Of a DNA stretch of 64,000 nucleotides, positions 52,801-60,012 are shown one piece after another (the first letter of the stretch is position 1; each line of letters opens with the position of its first letter). A program made the position numbers and the translations under genes. A model generated the notes under the pieces. The model had not been told where the DNA came from and did no database searches. It saw nothing but the letters and a program-made list of their open reading frames with translations. Source of the DNA: VBAU01 sp036005185 (GTDB lineage Bacteria; Bacteroidota; Bacteroidia; Chitinophagales; Chitinophagaceae); contig DASYQS010000046.1 in assembly GCA_036005185.1 (NCBI GenBank), forward strand, positions 57,153 through 121,152. Reading direction: 5' to 3'.

Positions 52801-53009
52801 TTCCTTCAAGCATATTGATGCGTACAAAAATTCTTAAAGCTGCTAGTGTTTCTTTAACGGGGAATAATCTTTGGCTTTCTACTGATTATTCCGGCTTTGA
52901 TCCAGAGTCGAGTTCTTTTAATTCCGGTGCAAATTCAGCTGAAGGATTTTCAGGGTTTACTTATCCGGGAGTAAGAAGTTTTCTGGCAACTATAAATATT
53001 CAATTTTAA
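49893..53009 (+). CDS. SusC-like TonB-dependent transporter (second pair)
   Basis: 1038 residues: signal peptide ending FAFGQ, N-terminal carboxypeptidase-like domain (RQITGTVSDELGAPLSLVSV), TonB-box-like MSEVIVTALGIRKEKKSLGY, plug (ALQGKVAGVTIS, ITIRGINSL, QPLFIVDGVEID, ISVLRGGAATALYGIRAANGV) and barrel ending VRSFLATINIQF. It pairs with the SusD-like gene 10 bp downstream. It differs from the first SusC in lacking the long loop region and in its TonB box, so a different ligand is likely, perhaps rhamnose-containing oligosaccharides given rhaM upstream (inference). Confidence 0.94.
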   Translation: MKKSLLLAWIILSLSMPFFAFGQTRQITGTVSDELGAPLSLVSVLQKGTTNGTTTNERGEFTITVSGASPVLVFSYAGRQAREIAIGTNNNYNVSLSSNGSMSEVIVTALGIRKEKKSLGYTVQTVNAEDLNVNHQNNVVNALQGKVAGVTISSTGGGPGQGARITIRGINSLDPGRPNQPLFIVDGVEIDNSTFTTGDNTGTRGMTNRAADINPDDIESISVLRGGAATALYGIRAANGVILITTKSGKAGKIQISYTGTYGFENVNKTPDVQDKFTQGYLGVYDKTSFWPSWGPTVEAAKALDPTHPDHIFNNFERAYRTGNQTRHSINLSGGSELMLLGASFSYSNQEGVIPFSDYKSYNARVNGTLNVSKKIKAGASLNFINAGGSRVNSDRYGEQLIYWSPRWDVMDYIKPDGTQKNYGVDNDNPVFTLATNRFFDNVNRIIANTNISYAPTNWLKFSYRFGNDFYTDARTRYAPGPKGVVGELVNTDNGFGFVQEHNIKNRVITSTFIANLNHSFAKDFSLNLNLGHDLIDRKLRRVSTTGDTLVVPDLFLLQNTKRILASNLIDDYRNFGVLGDLTLGYKNYLFLNVTGRNDFTSTLSKDNRSYFYPSASLSYVFSDMFHMPSWMSYGKFKASYAKIAKDAPTYATTTGFISAAPIGNVLPWTYVDRLGNPLLKPEFTNTVEASFELQFLKSRLGLEITGYIANSKDLIIPVKISNTTGFDDAFINAGEIKNKGIEISLNAMPVRTNDLSWDFTINFSSNKNEVVKLNQGLNEILVESQFGYISSNANMKLIPGFEYGALFGRTYKRYYGTKVEDPLRIDYDQPLLIDANGFPIIDTKQKYLGSTQPDYIASTLQTLRYKQFSLSILLDTRQGQMKYNQFANFMAAFGTAKYTENRTETIVFDGVLANGTKNTKPVYLGQGTGPDGVNYGNGYYRNVYRGITENFVEDASWVRLRSLSLTYSIPSSILMRTKILKAASVSLTGNNLWLSTDYSGFDPESSSFNSGANSAEGFSGFTYPGVRSFLATINIQF

Positions 53010-53019
53010 AAAAATAATT

Positions 53020-54462
53020 ATGCAAAATAAATTGTTTTATATCCTTGCGCTTTCATCTGTCATTTTTGGCAGCTGTAAAAAAGGATACCTTGATGTTAAT
53101 GAAGTAAATCCTAATCAAACTGAGAATCCGCCCATTAATGGTTTATTAGCTTCTGTTACTTATCAGACAGGACTGAATATTTACCGTGCGGGAAATGTTA
53201 CTTCTTATTATGTTCAGCAACTCGCTTCTCCTAATGCTTCCAGTGGTTCAGATATTTATGATAATGTTGATAGAAGTTCCTTGTGGTTTGTTGTAGCAAC
53301 GCCAACGAGTGGTAATGCAGGCGGAGGCTTTTATAATACTATCGGTGATATAAGAGTGATGCAGGAAAAAGCAATAGCCAATAATGGCTTTCAACATATT
53401 GGGGTGGCCAAAGTATTGGAAGCAATAAATATGAGCACGCTAATTGATTTATTTGGTGATGCTCCGTATACAGAAGCTTTCAATCCTACAGATTTTACTC
53501 CCAAGTATGATAAAGCTGAGGATATTTTCAACGCTTGCATAAAGCTATTAGATGAAGCGATTGTAGAATTTAATAAAGCAAATCCTGCTATCAAGCTGGA
53601 TGCTAGCAGTGATCTTATTCACGGCGGTGTTATTTCAGCATGGATAAAAACGGCAAATGCTTTAAAAGCAAGATTGCTTAACAGGCTGAGTAAAAGATCT
53701 TCTTATAGTCCAACAACTATACTTGCTGCTTTAGCCAATGCATATGCTTCAAATAATGATGACGCTCAACTAACCAAATTTACCGGCCGCAGTCCCTGGA
53801 ACCAGGCAGCCTACAATAATACGCAGTTGTTATTAGATGGTTGGATGAGTGAGCAATTCATAGATCATCTTGATGGAACGACTTATGGCGTTTTTGACCC
53901 ACGAATCAAATACATAACCGATACAACAAAATTTGGAGATTATAGAGGAACACCTAATGGAAAAGGAAGAATTGGTACGGGAACGAATAAAGAAGAAAGT
54001 TATTTATCAGTGAATGGTTTTTATTCCAAGTCAGGTGCTCCTTTATTACTGGTTACTTATGCTGAAATGAAATTTATAGAATCAGAAGCAAGCTTCGCCA
54101 CTGATAAAACACGTTCTTATAATGCATATTTAGCAGGCATTGCCGCAAACATGGATAAGCTTGGCGTAACCGCAGTAGAAAAAAATACATACCTTGCTAA
54201 TCCCGCTGTCGCTGTTGGCGTGGCTGCGTTTACAAAAGATCTGATTTTCAAAGAAAAATATACAGCCATGTTTCTTCATCCTGAAGCATGGACAGATGCC
54301 CGCAGGTACGATTATAAATACAAAGATTTTACACTGCCTTTTAATGCATTGCTTTCTACTTTTATCAGGAGGGTAGGATATCCGTCTACAGAAACCGATC
54401 GTAATGGAGAAAATGTTCCTGCAGTAGCTTCATTAGCAGATAAGCTTTGGTGGGATCAATAA
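53020..54462 (+). CDS. SusD-like lipoprotein (SusD-like_2 group)
   Basis: 480 residues with lipobox VIFGSC after a short leader. DVNEVNPNQTENPPINGLLASVTYQ, YVQQLAS, LEAINMSTLIDLFGDAPYTEAF, and the C-terminal DLIFKEKYTAMFLHPEAWTDARRYDYK place it in the SusD-like_2 type rather than classical SusD/RagB. It forms the lid of the adjacent SusC. A strong terminator follows, closing the locus. Confidence 0.9.
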   Translation: MQNKLFYILALSSVIFGSCKKGYLDVNEVNPNQTENPPINGLLASVTYQTGLNIYRAGNVTSYYVQQLASPNASSGSDIYDNVDRSSLWFVVATPTSGNAGGGFYNTIGDIRVMQEKAIANNGFQHIGVAKVLEAINMSTLIDLFGDAPYTEAFNPTDFTPKYDKAEDIFNACIKLLDEAIVEFNKANPAIKLDASSDLIHGGVISAWIKTANALKARLLNRLSKRSSYSPTTILAALANAYASNNDDAQLTKFTGRSPWNQAAYNNTQLLLDGWMSEQFIDHLDGTTYGVFDPRIKYITDTTKFGDYRGTPNGKGRIGTGTNKEESYLSVNGFYSKSGAPLLLVTYAEMKFIESEASFATDKTRSYNAYLAGIAANMDKLGVTAVEKNTYLANPAVAVGVAAFTKDLIFKEKYTAMFLHPEAWTDARRYDYKYKDFTLPFNALLSTFIRRVGYPSTETDRNGENVPAVASLADKLWWDQ

Positions 54463-54478
54463 TATTTCATAGTAAACT

Positions 54479-54507
54479 GGCCGCCGGAAGGCGGCCTTGT
54501 TTTTTTT
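54479..54507 (+). terminator. Intrinsic terminator of the second susCD
   Basis: Perfect 7-bp GC-rich stem GGCCGCC/GGCGGCC with a GGAA loop (54479-54496), followed by TTGTTTTTTTT. Confidence 0.92.
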
Positions 54508-54535
54508 AATCAGCATTCCTCCTTCTTTTAAAATG

Positions 54536-54651
54536 CTCGAAGAAAAATTTGTACCCCGCTGTATAATAATATTACTGCGCAGCCACAAAGCCACATTTAT
54601 TATGGCTGTGGCTATCTAATTGACGAAGGGTTTTTTAAGTTGAACAATTAT
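54536..54651 (+). pseudogene. Decayed 3' fragment of an SDR gene
   Basis: The stretch matches the 3' end of the intact SDR gene at 48788-49561. In one frame LEEK...RSHKATFI aligns with PEEI...CSDEASFI. After a one-base loss the next frame reads GCGYLIDEGFFKLNN against GCDYLIDGGFVKLNN (12 of 15 identical), and the stop is lost. Only about the last 38 codons can be traced. It sits 30 bp behind the susD terminator in the same orientation, so it is a relic of a second SDR gene or of a duplication that once spanned this region. Confidence 0.75.
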
Positions 54652-54855
54652 AAGAGGGGTCAAATTTTTTCCCAATGCTTCATTTCGCCCCGGATGATAG
54701 CAAATAACGGATGCAGGTCAATTTCTCCTTACGCCTAAAAATAGTAGGGTTTTCCTCATGCGTGGATATACGCAAAAACCATTCGTTTTTTATTGCGATA
54801 CTTACTCTTGTATATAAATTGCTCAATTTTTAATTTTCCGTTTGATCCACCTCTT

Positions 54856-55059
54856 ATGAAAAAACTCTTATCTATATTTTGCTGTGTATTGTATATGCAT
54901 AGTATTGGAAAGACTTCAGAGTTAAGAATAAGCTCTACAAAACTTTCAGGAGAAAAAGTGCTTGTAAAAGCATTGGCCGCCATTGTAAATAGGGAAGGAA
55001 AGAAAAAAACACCTTTCAGGAGGGTCAATTTATGTTCATCAGAATCGCCTTGGGTATAA
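54856..55059 (+). CDS. Possible small exported protein, unknown
   Basis: 67 codons from ATG 54856: hydrophobic leader MKKLLSIFCCVLYMHSIG, then a basic segment (KLSGEKVLVKALAAIVNREG). The longer frame from 54793 lacks a leader. Upstream is the dyad TGCGTGGATATACGCA (54760-54775). No family recognised; it overlaps the 60-codon frame at 55032. Composition is plausible but the evidence is thin. Confidence 0.3.
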   Translation: MKKLLSIFCCVLYMHSIGKTSELRISSTKLSGEKVLVKALAAIVNREGKKKTPFRRVNLCSSESPWV

Positions 55060-55214
55060 AGATCATTGCCGCCATTTTAAGAGTAATTTTGTTGCCATTT
55101 TTACCGCCGCAAACCGTATATGCGGTTAGCCTGTTTATATCGTGGTGGGTATTTACACTCGCAATAAGTTTCTTTCTACCTAAACATTTCTCTGATTTGA
55201 TGTTCTTGGAGTAA
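55032..55214 (+). CDS. Possible 60-residue two-helix membrane protein
   Basis: 60 codons, two hydrophobic helices (IALGIKIIAAILRVILLPFL, YAVSLFISWWVFTLAISFFL) with a short loop. It is preceded by AGGAGGG (55018-55024), eight bases before the ATG: a strong Shine-Dalgarno match, rare among genes here and the main reason to consider it real. No family recognised. It overlaps the end of the preceding small frame, which could couple translation. Confidence 0.4.
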   Translation: MFIRIALGIKIIAAILRVILLPFLPPQTVYAVSLFISWWVFTLAISFFLPKHFSDLMFLE

Positions 55215-55275
55215 ATTCCAAATTTGAATGGCATCAATGTTAACCATTGCTATATAAGATTATGGATTCTCTATT

Positions 55276-56217
55276 TTAATAATCCCAGATACCCTTGTTT
55301 ACATCACCCTTTTCATTTTCGATTTCGTTGCTCTTACACTTTTCTTTCTGTACATTTTCTATAAAATCACTAATCGCATCTGTTAAATAATTTGGTGAAA
55401 AACCATAGCCATGTTTTGCTCCTTTAATGAAATATAAATTGTAACGGGCATGATTGTTCTTAAAACGGTGAGCAATGTCAAGAGAACCACACACTGTTTG
55501 AAATCTCGCTTCCGGGTGCGAAGAGCGTTCATACGGAATAACTTGATCGTTAACGCTGTGAAAGAGTATTACAGGTATCGTTTGCATTTCCTGTTGTGAT
55601 ATGAGTAAAGTATCAGCAATGCCTCCCCATTGGTTAATGACTCCCTTGATCCTGTATTGATCGTTTAATTCATTACCCGAACGATCAATAGCCCCCAATA
55701 TTGAATGGATTGAAGGGAATATTAGATCCAGTTCATTTTGGGTAGCGTAAGCCAACTCAAGCGAAGTAACACCACCTGCGCTTTCTCCGCCAATAAATAT
55801 CCATGAAGTATCGATGGGGTAATTAGCTTCATGATGAACCAGCCAGCGCAAGGCAGCAGCTTCATCTTGCTGTGCCCTGTATGCTGCTTGCGCGATGGCT
55901 GACTGAAATTTTTCAGGCGACATATCAAAACCCTGGCGGTATTCGAGGTTAGCAACAACAAAACCTTTTTTAGCAATTTGCTCACAAAATTTTGTAAGGT
56001 TTTTTTTTGAGCCGTTTAAAAAAGTGCCTCCGTGCATATATACAATTAAAGGCAGCTTTTTTGTTTTTGAAGGATAAATCAGATCAAGCCTCAAATCCTC
56101 CATTTGGTCTTTCCAATTTGGCGCTTTGCCATAAATAATATCTTTTTGGTGTACTAAGTCCTGAGAAAAGGAACTACAGAAAAATAGAAGACAGGCAAAA
56201 AAATAAGGATGTTTCAT
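55276..56217 (-). CDS. Exported alpha/beta hydrolase (carboxylesterase/lipase type)
   Basis: 313 residues with a signal peptide (MKHPYFFACLLFFCSSFSQ). HSL/carboxylesterase motifs: oxyanion VYMHGGTFLNG, nucleophile Ser in IGGESAGGVTS, Asp in FHSVNDQVIPY and His in GAKHGYGFSP. It should hydrolyse small ester substrates in the periplasm. The last ~20 residues are charged and atypical. It stands alone; an acetyl-xylan or feruloyl-type role linked to the glycan locus is possible but not shown. Confidence 0.82.
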   Translation of the reverse strand: MKHPYFFACLLFFCSSFSQDLVHQKDIIYGKAPNWKDQMEDLRLDLIYPSKTKKLPLIVYMHGGTFLNGSKKNLTKFCEQIAKKGFVVANLEYRQGFDMSPEKFQSAIAQAAYRAQQDEAAALRWLVHHEANYPIDTSWIFIGGESAGGVTSLELAYATQNELDLIFPSIHSILGAIDRSGNELNDQYRIKGVINQWGGIADTLLISQQEMQTIPVILFHSVNDQVIPYERSSHPEARFQTVCGSLDIAHRFKNNHARYNLYFIKGAKHGYGFSPNYLTDAISDFIENVQKEKCKSNEIENEKGDVNKGIWDY

Positions 56218-56318
56218 AAGTTAAGTTTGTATCATTAAGGTACAAATTTTTTCATCTGGTGATTGAAAGAAACATAGGTGAAACTGAAGCATTGACAGAA
56301 TTCTTCGAATAGATAAAT

Positions 56319-56542
56319 TTATTTTTTGATCTCCTTATTCTCCAAATAGCTCAATGCGCCGCTTGGGCATTTTTAACTTGTTGAATGATTTGCTCCGTTG
56401 TGGCGCTATCCATGTTTATCCATGGCCTTTTGTGTGGATTAAATACCTCAATCAAGCCTTTCCAGCAACGAGCAGAATGTTGACAAATTTGAGGTTGCCA
56501 AATAACAGTTATTTCGCCATTTGTATAAGTTTTTTTTGACAT
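56319..56542 (-). pseudogene. Fer4_19 (YjdI-like) ferredoxin gene with a frameshift at an A5 run
   Basis: Frame 0 encodes 63 residues, YTNGEITVIWQPQICQHSAR and CWKGLIEVFNPHKRPWI being typical of the Fer4_19 single-cluster domain, but it ends ...VKNAQAAH without the conserved CPSGAL. In the -1 frame the same DNA reads CPSGALSYLENKEIKK to a stop at 56319, exactly the missing third-Cys motif. The shift happens at GTTAAAAATGCC (minus strand, 56377-56366), where A5 would allow a one-base slip (AAA, then AAA-TGC). It may be a mutation, a base-calling error or programmed -1 frameshifting. Function: probably a small iron-sulfur protein. Confidence 0.75.
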
Positions 56543-56624
56543 GCAGAGGAATTAAAGCGCTAAGGTACAATTAAGGAGTAAGCCTTATTATTTCGTTAAT
56601 CATAATGTGATGTCAATAGTTGGA

Positions 56625-57002
56625 CTATTGAAATGACGCCTTTACTTTTTTGTCAACTCGTAATACAGACTGCTGCTGAAATAAATTTTTATACCAATAG
56701 CGCAAGCTGTCAATTTGTTTTGAAATGGCTGCAGATCTTTTGTAGAAATAAATGACTTTATAAGTTGGCTCTGTGATAAGTTTATGAGCTTCGGGATCGT
56801 ACCAATTACCCGTAACATTTATTATGGTACTTCCTTCTTTAAACACCTTACTGATATATTTTTCTTTAAAATCATTCCACTCTGTTTCAGATACTGTACC
56901 ACCAGAAGGTTTAGATTGACCAAAATAAAGATCGGTTTCAATCATTCGTTGAGGTGAGCAAGAGAAAGTAGTAAAGCAAATTGCCAGTAGCCAGAATCTC
57001 AT
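56625..57002 (-). CDS. DUF3574 family lipoprotein
   Basis: 125 residues from ATG 57002: leader MRFWLLAICFTTFSC with lipobox, then ETDLYFGQSKPSGGTVSETEWNDF, a VTGNWYDP segment, EPTYKVIYFY and a helical end SLRYWYKNLFQQQSVLRV. These are hallmarks of DUF3574, whose role is unknown. The longer frame (from 57065) reaches into the E2 gene and lacks support. 25 bp after the E2 stop on the same strand, probably read from the same mRNA. Confidence 0.78.
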   Translation of the reverse strand: MRFWLLAICFTTFSCSPQRMIETDLYFGQSKPSGGTVSETEWNDFKEKYISKVFKEGSTIINVTGNWYDPEAHKLITEPTYKVIYFYKRSAAISKQIDSLRYWYKNLFQQQSVLRVDKKVKASFQ

Positions 57003-57027
57003 CAAATAAAGATAGAATTCATTGGTA

Positions 57028-58386
57028 TCAAAAATCTCTATCCGCATTAAAGTTTTCCAGCTCATTGGCTACAGAAGTCAAGAAAGTGGCTCCCAAACTT
57101 CCATCAATAATTCGGTGGTCGTAGCTCAGGCTTAAATACATCATGTGGCGGATAGCAATACTATCACCATGAGGCGTTTCAATCACTACTGGTCTCTTTT
57201 TTATCACACCTACAGCAAGTATAGCTACCTGTGGTTGATTAATAATGGGAGTGCCCATCAGGCTGCCGAAAGAGCCAACATTTGTCAAGGTAAATGTGCC
57301 ACCTTGTGTATCGTCAGGTCTTAATCTTCCATTTCTTGCATTCTCTGCCAGGTTATTTACTTGCTTCGTTAATCCAACCAAATTCAATTGATCTGCATTT
57401 TTTATGATGGGAACGATCAGGTTTCCATTCGGCAGGGCGGTAGCCATGCCTATATTGATATCTTTCTTTACAAGGATCCTGTCGCCTTCAACAGAACTAT
57501 TGATAAGCGGAAATTTTTTTATGCAGCGAACAACGGCTTCAATGAAAAGAGGAGTAAATGTGATCTTTGTGCCTTCCCTTTTTTCAAATTCATTTTTTAT
57601 TTTCTCACGCCACATCACAATGTTAGTTACATCAGCTTCAGTAAAACTTGTTACATGAGCACTGGTTTGTTTGCTTCGCACCATGTGCTCTGCGATCAGC
57701 TTACGCATGCGATCCATCTCAATAACCTCAACATTGCCGCTATAAGTTGTTAGTGATTGTTGATAATTGGTTTCAGGCTCAGCTCTATTCATAGGAACAA
57801 CCAACATTTCTTCTTGACCCCTTGACCGTGGCTTGTAGCTCGAAGCTTTTCTTTGACTTACATACTGCAAAATATCTTTCTTCGTCACCCTTCCTTCATT
57901 GCCCGTGCCTTGAATATTTTCAAGCTCGGTCATGCTCACGCCTTCGCTGGCGGCAATATTTAAAACAAGCGGTGAATAAAAACGGCCATTACCATTTGAT
58001 GTTTGCTGCGTTTGCGACAATCTGCCTGAAGCGGACGGCGCTGAAGGCTTAAAGCTTGATGCTGGTGAAGCAGATTCATGTTCTACAGCATATTCTTGTT
58101 CCTTGTTCCTTGATCCTTGTTCCTTTTCTTCAACACTTTCTTCCACTTCCGTCTTGATCCTTGCGATAGTGGCTCCAACCGGCACTACATCATTTACATG
58201 ATATAAAATTTCTTCTACTATGCCCTCGGTTGTGCTTGGCACTTCAGTGTCAACCTTATCTGTGGCAATTTCAAGTACGGTTTCATCCATTTTTACATGA
58301 TCGCCGGGTTGTTTATGCCATTTCAAAATAGTGGCTTCCATAATGCTTTCGCCCATCTTAGGCATTATCAAATCAACAATAGCCAT
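57028..58386 (-). CDS. 2-oxoacid dehydrogenase E2 (dihydrolipoamide acyltransferase)
   Basis: 452 residues: lipoyl domain (1-~80, lipoyl-Lys in EIATDKVDTEVPS), linker (~80-130), E3/E1-binding domain (~131-170, YSPLVLNIAASEGV), second linker and catalytic core (~210-452, SKQTSAHVTSFTEADV, LSYDHRIIDGSLGA with the catalytic His/Asp). Core and lipoyl motifs fit branched-chain or 2-oxoglutarate E2 types. The linkers contain word-like repeats in frame: EKEQGSRNKEQE, SSFKPSAPSAS, SSYKPRSRGQEE. No E1 or E3 gene is adjacent. Confidence 0.92.
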   Translation of the reverse strand: MAIVDLIMPKMGESIMEATILKWHKQPGDHVKMDETVLEIATDKVDTEVPSTTEGIVEEILYHVNDVVPVGATIARIKTEVEESVEEKEQGSRNKEQEYAVEHESASPASSFKPSAPSASGRLSQTQQTSNGNGRFYSPLVLNIAASEGVSMTELENIQGTGNEGRVTKKDILQYVSQRKASSYKPRSRGQEEMLVVPMNRAEPETNYQQSLTTYSGNVEVIEMDRMRKLIAEHMVRSKQTSAHVTSFTEADVTNIVMWREKIKNEFEKREGTKITFTPLFIEAVVRCIKKFPLINSSVEGDRILVKKDINIGMATALPNGNLIVPIIKNADQLNLVGLTKQVNNLAENARNGRLRPDDTQGGTFTLTNVGSFGSLMGTPIINQPQVAILAVGVIKKRPVVIETPHGDSIAIRHMMYLSLSYDHRIIDGSLGATFLTSVANELENFNADRDF

Positions 58387-58553
58387 TGTTTATTGAATAT
58401 TTAGGTTGAAGATTGAATAATTTATTAATTAGCTTTTGAATTACTGCCCAGCCCTGTGCAGGATTAATCACACTTCAATGTTCAGAATTATTGACGATTG
58501 ATGTATGACTAATTAGCAAGCAATTCTAATTGGCCAAAGATAGATTTTTCCTC

Positions 58554-59810
58554 CTAATCCTGGCTCTGAATGAATTTTCTCAGCATATTCAATGCCGTAT
58601 GTGCTGTTTGTTCAATATTTCGCTGCCTGTCAAACCTGAAAAGAAATTGCTGTGTTTCAATTTTTTTATTGCTGCCTACAGCTATCCATACAGTTCCAAC
58701 CGGTTTTTCTTCGCTTCCGCCGTCAGGCCCCATAATGCCCGAAGTTGCCAGCGCATAATCGGTTTTTAATTTGTCAAGCACGCCGCTTGCCATTTGTTTC
58801 ACTGTTTCTTCACTCACAGCGCCTGCCGATTCGATCGTATCATGCGATACATTCAACATGTTTTCCTTTACCGAATTATCATAAGCTACAATAGTGCCTT
58901 TGAAAAACAATGAAGCCCCCGCATTCAGAGTAATTAAATGAGCAATATAACCACCGGTACAACTTTCGGCTGTGCCTAAAGTTTGTTTTCTATCTTTTAA
59001 GACTTGGGCTACGACTTGTTGAATGGTTTTGTCATCATCAATTACCAACCATTCGCTTATCAATGGTTTTAAAATCTTCGATTCTTCTTCAAGTTCTTTT
59101 TCTAATTTATTTTTATCATCACTGATACCGGTTAAGCGAAGCCGAACATTACCATAATGCGGTAAATATGCTAGTTTCAAATGCTGTGGCAATTGATTTT
59201 CCCAGTCTTTTATTTTTTCTGCCAAAAAAGATTCACCTATGCCGTAAGTAAGAAAGGTTCGATGAAGGATAAATGACATTTTAAAATGTTGCTTAAGTCG
59301 CGGCAGCACTTGTTTTTTCATCAAGCCTTTCATTTCATGAGGAACACCCGGCAATGAAATAAAGATCTTTTTATTTTTTTCAAACCACATTCCCGGCGCC
59401 GTTCCTCGATTATTCATTAACACGGTGCAAACATCAGGCACTTCAGCTTGTTTCAAATTTCTTTCTAAAATGGGACCGGGTCTGCGAAACACTTGTTCAA
59501 ATAAATATTTTACATGGGCCAATACCTGTTCATTCACCACCAGCTTTCCATTAAAATATTTGCAGAGAAGCGGTTTTGTAATATCATCGGCAGTGGGACC
59601 AAGGCCGCCAGTTATTAAGATGAGATCAGCTTTATCGCTCTCCTCATCCAGTGTATTCCATATATCATCCCAAACATCGCCAACAGCTACGCGTCGTTTT
59701 ACCCAAACTCCTATTTTATTTAGCTCTTCAGCCATCCATGCGCTGTTGGTATCAATGGTTTGACCAATCAATAATTCATCACCAATAGTAATAATAGACG
59801 CAATAATCAT
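58554..59810 (-). CDS. cinA: CinA family protein (NMN deamidase / ADP-ribose pyrophosphatase type)
   Basis: 418 residues, two domains. Residues 1-~170 form the MoaB/MogA-like part (SIITIGDELLIGQTIDTNSAWMA, ILITGGLGPTADDITK, GTAPGMWFEK, SLPGVPHEMK). Residues ~255-418 form the CinA C-terminal domain (TLGTAESCTGGYIAHLIT, YALATSGIMGPDGGSEEKP, VGTVWIAV). Full-length CinA in other bacteria recycles NMN and hydrolyses ADP-ribose. 167 bp upstream of the E2 gene on the same strand; divergent to the M61 peptidase gene. Confidence 0.95.
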   Translation of the reverse strand: MIIASIITIGDELLIGQTIDTNSAWMAEELNKIGVWVKRRVAVGDVWDDIWNTLDEESDKADLILITGGLGPTADDITKPLLCKYFNGKLVVNEQVLAHVKYLFEQVFRRPGPILERNLKQAEVPDVCTVLMNNRGTAPGMWFEKNKKIFISLPGVPHEMKGLMKKQVLPRLKQHFKMSFILHRTFLTYGIGESFLAEKIKDWENQLPQHLKLAYLPHYGNVRLRLTGISDDKNKLEKELEEESKILKPLISEWLVIDDDKTIQQVVAQVLKDRKQTLGTAESCTGGYIAHLITLNAGASLFFKGTIVAYDNSVKENMLNVSHDTIESAGAVSEETVKQMASGVLDKLKTDYALATSGIMGPDGGSEEKPVGTVWIAVGSNKKIETQQFLFRFDRQRNIEQTAHTALNMLRKFIQSQD

Positions 59811-59860
59811 GATTCAGCGATTAAAAGATTAAGACGAAATAAACTAATAACCGCAGAACT

Positions 59861-59913
59861 ATGAAAAAAGTTTTTTCATGAATAAAAATATTTCAAGCGC
59901 TGGCTTCCAGTGC
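59861..59913. promoter_or_regulatory. Perfect palindrome and hairpin between cinA and the M61 gene
   Basis: ATGAAAAAAGTTTTTTCAT (59861-59879) is a 19-bp perfect dyad in the divergent gap. Further on, GCGCTGG-CTT-CCAGTGC (59897-59913) forms a 7-bp hairpin with one G-U pair. The first could be an operator shared by both genes; no binding protein is suggested by the neighbourhood. Confidence 0.4.
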
Positions 59914-60012
59914 TCAAAAATGTATTTCATCAAGACACGTGAGCGGTTGATGTAAATGGTTTCGATAACCTGGCTACTCAGGCTAATTTGGTACTGCAAA
60001 AGGAAATTCATT

